Of a stretch of 64,000 nt of DNA, positions 57,390 through 64,000 are shown in pieces. The translations under genes and the position numbers were made by a program. This DNA is from JAKAVK01 sp964419095 (GTDB lineage: Archaea > Micrarchaeota > Micrarchaeia > Micrarchaeales > CABMGC01): assembly GCA_964419095.1 (NCBI GenBank), contig CAYQOG010000002.1:1-64000 (forward strand). The letters run 5' to 3'. How positions within the stretch are numbered: the first letter of the stretch is position 1; each line of letters begins with the position of its first letter. The notes below the pieces were generated by a model, which was not told the DNA's origin, did not search any database, and was given only the letters and a program-made list of their open reading frames with translations.

Positions 57390-58445
57390 GATCTTCTTGT
57401 ACACCGCCAGCGTATCCTTTGCTGTCTGCTCCCAGGTGAAGCTCCTTGCATAGGCCATCGCCCTTCTCTTCTGCCTCTCGTCATAGCCATTCGCCTTCAG
57501 GTGCTCTATTGTGCGGGCCATCTCCTGCCCGCTCCCTACCTCGAAACAGTATCTCCTCGTTTCATCGGGTATCTTTCCCTCGCTGCATATTATCACTGGA
57601 AGGCCTCTTGCCTGCGCCTCGAATATAGGGAGGCAGAGGCCCTCATAGAGGCTCGGGAAGACAAACACATCAAAGGAATCGTACACCTGCACGAGCTTCT
57701 CCTCAGGCGCAAAGCCCTTGAAGATTATGTTCTGGTTAGTGGCTGACTGCCTCAGCATATCGTATTCGTATGCGGGTTTGCCCCAAAGGTCAAACCGTAT
57801 GCCGTTGTCACTGATCCTGTTGAAGGCGTCTATCGCAAACGATACGTTCTTCCTGGTCCTGAATGCGCCTATATATCCTACTACAAACTGGTCCTGCTTC
57901 TTTTTCTGGGGAATTGGTTTCCTGTACCTGTCGTCAACCGCTCCCCCGACTACGAATATCCTCTTCCTGTCAAAACCAAGGTGCGCCGCATCGTTCTTTG
58001 TCAGGCTTGACCTTGAGATTATGTAATCAGCCTTGAGCGTAAGTCTAAGACTGTATCGTATCTCAAACTCAAGCTTTATCCTTTCCCTGAGGCTATTCTG
58101 CATGTCTGTGTCAAGTTCAGGAGCCAGCAAGGGCTGGTAGTCGTGCGCAGTCGCAACGAATAGTGCCTTTCCCCTGCTCATTGGATATATGGGCTTTACG
58201 TCAAGGTTGTGGACTATGTCAAATTGGCTGTAATCCCTGGCCATGCTGCCTATAGCCATATTCAGGAAGCCGGAAAGCTCGGAGGATCCCCTCTCATATG
58301 GCAAAACAGAGGTATGGAAACCGTATTTAGGCGCAAGCTTCTTGAAGTGCCGTGCAAGCTCGTACATATACGAGGTTACGCCTGCGCCAGTATCCCTATT
58401 GAAATTGTCTCGCAGACCCAGCAATGCAACCTTTTTGGCGGGCAT
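57381..58445 (-). CDS. GT4-family glycosyltransferase
   Basis: A 354-residue GT-B glycosyltransferase of family 4. An N-terminal NFNRDTGAGVTSYMYELARH acceptor domain has the glycine-rich loop, VVGYIGAFRTRKNVSFAIDAF begins the second domain at about 188, and FPSLYEGLCLPIFEAQARGLPVI (about 272-294) is the E-x7-E donor-phosphate motif. Retaining transfer from an NDP-sugar, plausibly the heptose made by neighbours, to a glycan is likely. It is the second gene after the nucleotidyltransferase on the minus strand (13-base gap), forming one operon. Confidence 0.9.
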   Translation of the reverse strand: MPAKKVALLGLRDNFNRDTGAGVTSYMYELARHFKKLAPKYGFHTSVLPYERGSSELSGFLNMAIGSMARDYSQFDIVHNLDVKPIYPMSRGKALFVATAHDYQPLLAPELDTDMQNSLRERIKLEFEIRYSLRLTLKADYIISRSSLTKNDAAHLGFDRKRIFVVGGAVDDRYRKPIPQKKKQDQFVVGYIGAFRTRKNVSFAIDAFNRISDNGIRFDLWGKPAYEYDMLRQSATNQNIIFKGFAPEEKLVQVYDSFDVFVFPSLYEGLCLPIFEAQARGLPVIICSEGKIPDETRRYCFEVGSGQEMARTIEHLKANGYDERQKRRAMAYARSFTWEQTAKDTLAVYKKILS

Positions 58446-58458
58446 TCTCTCAACTCTA

Positions 58459-59193
58459 TTAAACTTTATGTGCTTTTAATGCCTCCTCAGCCTTCCTGTA
58501 CTGCTCATGGTCGTTCACTGTATAGAAGGCATGTATCGGATAAGCGTATACAAGTCCTTTCGGGGCCAGCTTCCCAAGGACCTCCCGCTCAAACGAGAAA
58601 GCATTAGAGTCTGGGAACTCCCTGGCTATCCCTCTGCTCACTATGTAAATCCCGCAGTTGATGAAATGACTCGGGGCCTTCTCAAGAGCCGGCTTCTCAA
58701 CGAATGCAGTAACCTGCTCACCTTTAAGCGCAAGCACCCCCGATCCGGTCACGTCATCCACTTCGATCATGGCGATTGTCACTACAGCCTTGTTCGCAAG
58801 ATGCCTCTTATACATCTCTGAAAAGTCGAGTCTGAAGAGGTTATCGCCATTTATGACTATGATGTCATTACCTCCAGTTACTTTTGACATGGCGAGTTTT
58901 ATCGCCCCGCCAGTGCCAAGCTTCTCCTTTTCCACGCTGTATTTCAGCATCAGCGGCACCTCCCTGATCTTCTTGTTGAAATGGCTCTCGATCACCTCTG
59001 CCTTGTAGCCTATCGCAAGAACTGCTTCCTTGACGCCTTGCTCGGCTATCTCGTCGATTATGTATTCCAGCAGCGGTTTTCCAAGAATCGGCACAAGAGG
59101 CTTTGGCGTCTTAAGCGTCAGAGGCCGCAACCTAGTTCCCTCTCCGCCAGCAATAATTATTGCGGTTCTTGGCACCTGCCTGTTCTGTTGCAT
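58459..59193 (-). CDS. Sugar-1-phosphate nucleotidyltransferase, HddC-like
   Basis: About 244 residues of an NTP-transferase. IIIAGGEGTRLRPLTLKTPKPLVPILGKPLLEYI is the classic opening (GGxGTRLxPLTxxxPKP), VINGDNLFRLDF supplies the metal-binding Asp, FVEKP the sugar-contact segment, and INCGIYIVS the final strand. In the context of GmhA and HddA the best guess is the D-glycero-alpha-D-manno-heptose 1-phosphate guanylyltransferase HddC, but glucose/mannose enzymes share these motifs. Start at the Met encoded at 59193 is favoured over 59220 because the shared TATA region (about 59226-59240) leaves no room for the longer leader. Confidence 0.85.
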   Translation of the reverse strand: MQQNRQVPRTAIIIAGGEGTRLRPLTLKTPKPLVPILGKPLLEYIIDEIAEQGVKEAVLAIGYKAEVIESHFNKKIREVPLMLKYSVEKEKLGTGGAIKLAMSKVTGGNDIIVINGDNLFRLDFSEMYKRHLANKAVVTIAMIEVDDVTGSGVLALKGEQVTAFVEKPALEKAPSHFINCGIYIVSRGIAREFPDSNAFSFEREVLGKLAPKGLVYAYPIHAFYTVNDHEQYRKAEEALKAHKV

Positions 59194-59269
59194 GTAATTT
59201 GCCTTAGAATAAATGAACACAAGAAGGTTAATAAATAAGAAATTGCAATGATAAGACAGTCGATATTCT

Positions 59270-59842
59270 ATGGAAAAGGAACAGATAAAGGAATACCTAG
59301 AGGAGGGAGCCCGGCTGAGAAAGCTTGTAAAAGTCGACGAGATCTACGAGATAAGCCTTGAGGTAGCAGACCGGCTCATCAAGGGCAAAGGAACTTTGCT
59401 GATATTCGGAAACGGTGGCAGCGCTGGAGACGCTATGCACATAGCTGAAGAGTTCTTCAGCTACTGCGACAGGCGAAATAGGAGGCCTCTAGCTGCAATA
59501 CCATTGACCGCAAGCCAGCCATTGCTTACAGCGCTTGCAAACGATTTTGGATTTGAGGAAGTGTTCTCAAGGCAGGTGCGTGGCATGGCAAAGGAAGGAG
59601 ACGTTGTCATAGGCATCTCAACCAGCGGGAATGCAATAAATGTCATAAAGGGAATAGAAGAGGCTAACAAGATAGGGTGCTTCACTATAGCTCTGACCGG
59701 AAAGACTGCAGGAAACCTAAGGGGAAAGGCGGACAGGATTATACGTGTCGACAGCACGAGCACCCCCATTATACAGGAAGTTCACATGGCGATAGGCCAC
59801 CTCATGTCAAAGATTGTGGAAGACTTGGTAGATGTATATTAA
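59270..59842 (+). CDS. gmhA: Sedoheptulose-7-phosphate isomerase GmhA
   Basis: A 190-residue SIS-domain isomerase that converts sedoheptulose 7-phosphate to D-glycero-D-manno-heptose 7-phosphate. GNGGSAGDAMHIAEEFF (about 46-62) is the GmhA hallmark (GNGGSAxDAxHxAxE), ALANDFGFEEVFSRQV and GISTSGNA (about 125-132) follow, and the EVHMAIGHLMSKIVE C-terminal His/Glu site is present. The length is standard. It starts the plus-strand run gmhA, hddA, Gfo/Idh and is divergent from the nucleotidyltransferase with a shared TATA-rich gap. Confidence 0.94.
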   Translation: MEKEQIKEYLEEGARLRKLVKVDEIYEISLEVADRLIKGKGTLLIFGNGGSAGDAMHIAEEFFSYCDRRNRRPLAAIPLTASQPLLTALANDFGFEEVFSRQVRGMAKEGDVVIGISTSGNAINVIKGIEEANKIGCFTIALTGKTAGNLRGKADRIIRVDSTSTPIIQEVHMAIGHLMSKIVEDLVDVY

Positions 59843-59868
59843 ATTTAGAAGCAAAAGAGATAGATACT

Positions 59869-60885
59869 ATGCGCGGAGAAAAACGTTACATCGTGACCAG
59901 AACGCCCCTAAGAATAAGCTTTGCAGGCGGCGGAACAGACATTCCTGACTACTACAAGAATTACGGGGATGGTGCCGTTGTGAGCGCTGGGCTAAACAAG
60001 TACGTCTACGTGACTGTGAAGGACTACTTCTATGGCAACAGCATAAAGGTGCACTACACCCAGGTCGAGAACGATGTTACAAATGTCAATGAGGTTCACC
60101 ACCCTTCTGTCAGGGAGTCGCTGAAATACCTCGGGATCACAAAGGGCCTTGAGATAAGCTCCCTTGCAGATGTGCACTCGAAGGGTACTGGACTGGGGTC
60201 GAGCAGCTCTTTTGCTGTAGGATTGCTTAATGCACTGCATGCCTATAAGGGAGAAAAGATCATGCCTAAGGAGCTTGCCGACGAGGCAATACACATCGAA
60301 AGGAACGTGCTGAAGGAAGCGGGAGGAAAACAGGATCAGTATATAGCAGCATACGGGGGCATAAGGCTCATGATATTCAAGAAGGATGACACTGTGGAAG
60401 TAAAGACTGCAAATCTGAGCAAAGAGGATCTCAACGGACTTGAGAGCCATCTGCTGCTCATGTATACAGGGAAGGAGAGAAGCAGCACCACCATACACAC
60501 GAAGCAGGCTGTAGGCGTTAGCGAAAGAATTGACTCATACAAGAAGATGGTCGATCTGGCGCACAAGCAGTACGATGCTTTCCAGAACGGTAAGTGGCAG
60601 GAGACTGGGAAACTACTTCATGAGAACTGGCTCCTCAAGAAGACCCTTGCCAGCGGGATAAGCGACGCCTACATAGACAGGCTGTACGATACTGCCCTTG
60701 AGAACGGGGCCGAAGGCGGCAAGATAATAGGCGCAGGAGGCGGCGGATTCTTCCTATTCTTCGCTGCTCCAGATAAGCACGAAAAGATAATAGAGGCCTT
60801 GCCTGAGCTGACGCCTGAGCCATTCAGCATAGAGCCTGAAGGGAGTAAGGTCATCTATCGTCAGGGAGAAATCTTTAAGGTATAA
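59869..60885 (+). CDS. hddA: D-glycero-alpha-D-manno-heptose 7-phosphate kinase HddA (GHMP)
   Basis: A 338-residue GHMP kinase. RTPLRISFAGGGTDIPDYY (about 10-28) is the HddA/fucokinase-like opening, HSKGTGLGSSSSFAVGLLNAL (about 103-123) the ATP-binding GLGSSS loop, and KIIGAGGGGFFLFFA (about 285-299) motif 3. It would phosphorylate heptose 7-phosphate at C1 to the 1,7-bisphosphate. The open frame extends upstream into gmhA; ATG 59869 fits the family start and follows the gmhA stop by 26 bases. L-fucose kinase and mevalonate-type enzymes share the fold but not the RISFAGGGTD start. Confidence 0.92.
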   Translation: MRGEKRYIVTRTPLRISFAGGGTDIPDYYKNYGDGAVVSAGLNKYVYVTVKDYFYGNSIKVHYTQVENDVTNVNEVHHPSVRESLKYLGITKGLEISSLADVHSKGTGLGSSSSFAVGLLNALHAYKGEKIMPKELADEAIHIERNVLKEAGGKQDQYIAAYGGIRLMIFKKDDTVEVKTANLSKEDLNGLESHLLLMYTGKERSSTTIHTKQAVGVSERIDSYKKMVDLAHKQYDAFQNGKWQETGKLLHENWLLKKTLASGISDAYIDRLYDTALENGAEGGKIIGAGGGGFFLFFAAPDKHEKIIEALPELTPEPFSIEPEGSKVIYRQGEIFKV

Positions 60886-60983
60886 TGTCCTAATAGGCGT
60901 CTCAAATTAACATACCTTAGGCATAACTTTGTCAGCTTAGACAATGCTTAAATAGGAAGGAAACCATATTATCATTTGGTAAA

Positions 60984-62192
60984 ATGCCGAATGCTGCTGC
61001 TTTACGTAATCCAATACGCATAGGAATAGTAGGTCCTGGGGAGCTAGTTCTGGAGAGGGCAATACCTGCATTGAATGCGCATGGCAATTACACTGTGCCA
61101 TGGGCTGTCGGTGCGCAATCAAGGGATCAGGCACTTACTGAACTGTCACGCGCCGGAGCGCAGTTGAGTCCAACATTCGAATACCGTCAGGAACAGGGAT
61201 TCCTGAGCGGACTGCCTTCTGGGGCAGATCTGATATATATTGCAACGCCTTCGAGGTATCATGCGAACAATGTGCTAATGGCTGCCAAATCTGGTACGCC
61301 ATTTTGCGTTGAGAAGCCCTCAACAATAAACGAGGAAGGTATAGGAACACTAACCAATGCAGTACATGGAAATCCCCACATGCTGACATATTTTGTTGAG
61401 TATTACAGGGACGAGAAGGGTATAGCCCTCAGGACTGCCTTGAAGAAAGACGAGCCCCTCGCAATACAGCCTGGCTCTTGGTACGAGCAGTTCTTCGTTA
61501 ATGGCATACCCGGTAAACTGCAGGGAGTCTTTGATGCGATAGGCCCTATTAAGCGCATAGTAGGCACAGGCATAGAGGATGAGGGCATAACTGGAGATCT
61601 GACTACCTCTAGACTCTGGGTAAATGACAAGGACCAGGGAGGCCAGTTCCTCGACAGGAGCACACATCTCGTCTCATTTGTGCATATGCTTGGAAGTCGT
61701 GTTGGAGAGGTCACGGTGGAGGATGTAAAGGCTGGAATATGCATAAAGCTCGATAAGGCATACAGAGAGGTAACAGGGGGTAAAGAACCAGCTGAAACTT
61801 ATGCCGAAGTAACTCTAAGGAGCCAACACGGTTTCCCTATAATCTTCGCATTTGGAAATTACACAGGAACGAATCACAGGAGGCTTCAGATTGATGGCGA
61901 GCATGGTTACGTATTTATCGACTTCGCAACACAAGTCACAAGAATCGAGAGCCCCCAGTTTTCAGGCGAGATAGAGGTAAAGTCAGATCCTAAATACACT
62001 ATAATAATTGGCGACCTGCTCAGGAGGTACGGTGACCCACAATACCATCACGAGTACGCCCTCCAGAATAGCATACAGTCGCTCAGAACAATAAACGAGG
62101 CAAGGGCACAAATAACGCCTGAAAACACGTTCTATCACGAAGCAGGACATGTTCCTGGCATGTCTACAATCACAGGAATGCTTAGAGATTAA
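60984..62192 (+). CDS. Gfo/Idh/MocA-family oxidoreductase
   Basis: A 402-residue NAD(P)-dependent sugar oxidoreductase. IRIGIVGPGELVLERAIPAL is the Rossmann opening, DLIYIATPSRYHANNVLMAAKSG (about 87-109) and VEKPSTINEEG (EKP, about 112-122) are typical, and the C-terminal GFOR-type sheet includes FGNYTGTNHRRLQIDGEHGYVFID. It probably oxidises or epimerises a nucleotide-linked or free sugar in the same glycan pathway. It has its own TATA (CTTAAATAGG, about 60947-60956) with near-leaderless spacing. The stop overlaps the convergent phosphatase by four bases. Confidence 0.88.
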   Translation: MPNAAALRNPIRIGIVGPGELVLERAIPALNAHGNYTVPWAVGAQSRDQALTELSRAGAQLSPTFEYRQEQGFLSGLPSGADLIYIATPSRYHANNVLMAAKSGTPFCVEKPSTINEEGIGTLTNAVHGNPHMLTYFVEYYRDEKGIALRTALKKDEPLAIQPGSWYEQFFVNGIPGKLQGVFDAIGPIKRIVGTGIEDEGITGDLTTSRLWVNDKDQGGQFLDRSTHLVSFVHMLGSRVGEVTVEDVKAGICIKLDKAYREVTGGKEPAETYAEVTLRSQHGFPIIFAFGNYTGTNHRRLQIDGEHGYVFIDFATQVTRIESPQFSGEIEVKSDPKYTIIIGDLLRRYGDPQYHHEYALQNSIQSLRTINEARAQITPENTFYHEAGHVPGMSTITGMLRD

Positions 62193-62827
62193 AGCTGCTT
62201 TATCACTATATTAACATCATCAGGAAATCTTCTCGCTCCTATGGTCAATATGCCATTTTTGCCCTCCCTTGCCATATCTATCACTGTAAAAGTCCCAGGA
62301 AGCACTCCCATGTCGTCTATCCTTGGCAGCTCTTTCTCTTTCTTGCCCAACAAACAGCCCAATGCCGCCTTGATCGGGTCGCCATGCGTCACTGCAACCG
62401 TAATCCTGCCTTTCTTTGCAAGCTTTAGAAACTTCTGCATCCTCCTGGTCATCGCATCCCAACTCTCCCAATCAAGATAGCCTTTCCTGATTTGCTCACC
62501 TATAATTTTAGGGTTCTCCCTGGTGCCTTCGTATTTTCCTGTATATCTCTCCTTAAGCAGTGGACTTATATGTGGTTTTGTTCTTATTCGCTTTGCTATT
62601 ACGTCTGCCGTCTCCTTTGCCCTCAGTATAGGGCTTGTGTAAAGCATGTCCACATGGGGTAGCCTTGCCAGTTCCTTGCCTACTGCATCCGCCTGCATCT
62701 TCCCCTTCCTTGTCAGGTGATACTTTCCACGCTCCGAGCTGTATATGTCCAAGATGTTCTTGCGACTCTCCCCGTGCCTTACAAATATAACAATAGTAGC
62801 CTTGCGGGTTTTGCTTATGGAAGTCAT
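62189..62827 (-). CDS. Histidine phosphatase (phosphoglycerate mutase-like)
   Basis: A 212-residue histidine phosphatase. IVIFVRHGESRKNI (RHG, catalytic His at about 18) opens it, LYTSPILRAKETADVI supplies the second Arg, EERYTG-like LLKERYTGKYEG the acidic residue, and VAVTHGDPIKAALG the second catalytic His. Such enzymes dephosphorylate small phosphates. No GmhB (HAD-type heptose bisphosphate phosphatase) is seen in the cluster, so this enzyme might supply that step; this is conjecture. It lies five bases downstream of the DUF373 gene on the same strand. Confidence 0.88.
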   Translation of the reverse strand: MTSISKTRKATIVIFVRHGESRKNILDIYSSERGKYHLTRKGKMQADAVGKELARLPHVDMLYTSPILRAKETADVIAKRIRTKPHISPLLKERYTGKYEGTRENPKIIGEQIRKGYLDWESWDAMTRRMQKFLKLAKKGRITVAVTHGDPIKAALGCLLGKKEKELPRIDDMGVLPGTFTVIDMAREGKNGILTIGARRFPDDVNIVIKQL

Positions 62828-62832
62828 TTATT

Positions 62833-64000
62833 TCACTTGATGACTACCTTGTCGGAGATGTCGATTATCCTGTCGACGTTGTAGGAAACGGGGTTTCCGA
62901 AGCTCGTGTTGACGGTGAACCTGCCTGCCTTTACGTTAAGCCCCGCAACCTTGCCTATCAACGCTCCCAATTCGTTTACAACCATCTTGTCCTTCAGCTT
63001 CTTCTGCTGCAGCGTCCTCCTGCGCAGCACGCTGGCAAGCGTCGAGATGCCTATTCCAATGACTATTGCGACTAGCGTGAAGTCTATCAGCTGGCTGAAG
63101 TATATCTGGCCTATTATCCACGCCACGAACGAGAGCGCAAGCACCCAGAATATTATCGAAGAGCCGATGTATATTCCGTACTTGAAATTCCTGAAGACAT
63201 ACCTGCTTCCTCTGGCGTCGATTATCCTCCCTATGAGGTAGAGTATCAGTATCAGAGGCACGAGTATGAGGAAGCCCTCTATCGCATATGCCAGTGCGCT
63301 TATGCTGTTATTGCCTGACTGATACGCGCTGAGGTAGCTGCCGTTGGCTATGAAGAGGGCGGCAACGACGAATATCAGCGATGCCATATAGAATGCGAAG
63401 CTCATCCTGTCGACGCTGAATCCGAAACCCCTGAACGAGTTGATGAACGATTCCTCAAGCCCGAATCCTTTTATTAGCAGATACAATCCTATCAGCGCGG
63501 CGGGAGGCTCCCATCCTGCTCCCAGTATGTAACTTACTGCAAAGAGCAATATGAGCACTGCAGGGAGCCCGAACACTATCCTTGCATAATGGGGCTCCTT
63601 GAGCTTTTCCAGTATTGTGAAATAGGTGTTCTCAAGCCCCTTTGCCTGCTTTACCGTTACCACTCTCACGCTGCTTATCTTTATTCTCGACTGGACTATC
63701 GGGATGACGCGCTCGTCGCTTGCGCCGTCGCTCACGAAGACACAGGAATCTGCCTTGTACTGCTCAAGGACGAGCTCGAGCTGCCTTGAGATCTCCATGT
63801 CTGCATTGTAGCCCTCCTTCTCCGAGCCAGTTATAGTGGCAACGTTCGCAAGATAACCATCGTCTATGAGCTGGTCATAGAGTCTGACAGCCTCGAACAT
63901 GGTGTTTGAATCGGTGTCTTCAGGATCTGCAAGCGCAAGCTGTGTTGCTCCATTGAGATTCTGCACCTTGCCCATGAGCGGCCCGCTTATCTTCGTTTTC
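62833..64000 (-). CDS. DUF373 family membrane protein, N-terminus cut by the window edge
   Basis: At least 388 residues of an archaeal DUF373 protein. The soluble N-terminal part contains GKVQNLNGATQLALADPEDTDSNTMFEAVRLYDQL, a strong family signature, then SCVFVSDGASDERVIPIVQSR. Seven or so membrane helices (about 130-310) and a small C-terminal domain follow. The in-frame Met at 63975 is internal: the codons between 63976 and 63999 read KTKISGPL, which matches the family sequence immediately before it, so the true start lies beyond the right edge. Function is unknown. It precedes the histidine phosphatase. Confidence 0.88.
   Translation of the reverse strand, partial: KTKISGPLMGKVQNLNGATQLALADPEDTDSNTMFEAVRLYDQLIDDGYLANVATITGSEKEGYNADMEISRQLELVLEQYKADSCVFVSDGASDERVIPIVQSRIKISSVRVVTVKQAKGLENTYFTILEKLKEPHYARIVFGLPAVLILLFAVSYILGAGWEPPAALIGLYLLIKGFGLEESFINSFRGFGFSVDRMSFAFYMASLIFVVAALFIANGSYLSAYQSGNNSISALAYAIEGFLILVPLILILYLIGRIIDARGSRYVFRNFKYGIYIGSSIIFWVLALSFVAWIIGQIYFSQLIDFTLVAIVIGIGISTLASVLRRRTLQQKKLKDKMVVNELGALIGKVAGLNVKAGRFTVNTSFGNPVSYNVDRIIDISDKVVIK

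Noticed and set aside
1..64000. CRISPR arrays, insertion sequences, integrases and replication origins
   Set aside because: I saw no regularly spaced repeats, transposase or integrase motifs, terminal repeats or Cdc6/Orc1 genes anywhere in the window.

Overview
The window is archaeal. It encodes a TATA-binding protein, geranylgeranylglyceryl phosphate synthase, archaeal DnaG, Pelota, RqcH/NFACT, TruD, Pth2, ribosomal protein L21e, an archaeal-type glutamyl-tRNA synthetase, Hjc, NreA, DUF424 and DUF373 proteins, and an S-layer protein. Promoters look like archaeal TATA boxes. The 23S rRNA gene is not preceded by 16S, a tRNA has an intron inside its anticodon stem, several proteins are shorter than usual (one-repeat TBP, RqcH without NFACT-R), and toxin-antitoxin pairs are frequent. 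These traits together suggest a DPANN lineage, most likely Micrarchaeota (ARMAN-like). That placement is inference. A run of 10 N at 50357-50366 shows that this is an assembled scaffold.

Layout: 0-3.5 kb holds the 5' end of 23S rRNA (minus) with its own promoter, a possible CheD-like Cys/His protein, DUF424, a membrane GT2 glycosyltransferase and an intron-containing tRNA-Ser. 3.5-12.2 kb is an information-processing and lipid block: TruD, then a tight five-gene plus-strand operon (proline-dehydrogenase-like, SDR epimerase, GGGP synthase, NFACT, RNase Z), L21e, half-TBP, a cysteine-rich small protein, DedA and Pelota. 12.2-16.9 kb holds a PH-domain membrane protein, a class III signal peptide (pilin-like) protein, a coiled-coil protein and thiL-thiE behind a perfect 18-bp palindrome. 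16.9-23.1 kb has a divergent pair (47-aa protein / LUD protein) sharing three copies of an operator-like palindrome, an MFS exporter, an SDR, tRNA-Pro, an M24 peptidase, a Nudix protein and NreA.

23.1-29.8 kb carries VapBC, a HerA/VirB4-like ATPase behind two tiny membrane proteins, a zinc-ribbon DUF2079 protein, an FKBP isomerase and a secreted protein. 29.8-40.1 kb is mostly housekeeping: GluRS, a second VapBC, rpiB-prs (ribulose-5-P to PRPP), a menA-ubiE-ubiE quinone operon, RelBE, KsgA, an MBL hydrolase, a Nudix protein and IlvE. 40.1-43.1 kb holds three tandem paralogues of a family I do not recognise, with two invariant cysteines and a C-terminal GCPVG motif. Two of the three have near-identical promoters.

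43.1-49.7 kb is the cell-surface locus: Pth2, the S-layer protein with a hairpin terminator, and two membrane-anchored exoproteins. 49.7-53.1 kb has a BofA-like protein, Hjc, a TOPRIM protein, DnaG and a membrane-anchored protein. 53.2-57.4 kb is a sulfate-activation operon (RHH regulator with its own palindromic operators, a small protein, CysD, CysN, an alkaline-phosphatase-superfamily phosphodiesterase). It runs directly into 57.4-62.8 kb, a sugar-nucleotide and glycosylation island resembling bacterial GDP-D-glycero-D-manno-heptose synthesis (GmhA, HddA, HddC-like, GT4, Gfo/Idh oxidoreductase, histidine phosphatase). The proximity of sulfate activation, heptose-type synthesis and an S-layer gene suggests decoration, possibly sulfation, of surface glycans. 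A DUF373 membrane protein runs off the right edge.
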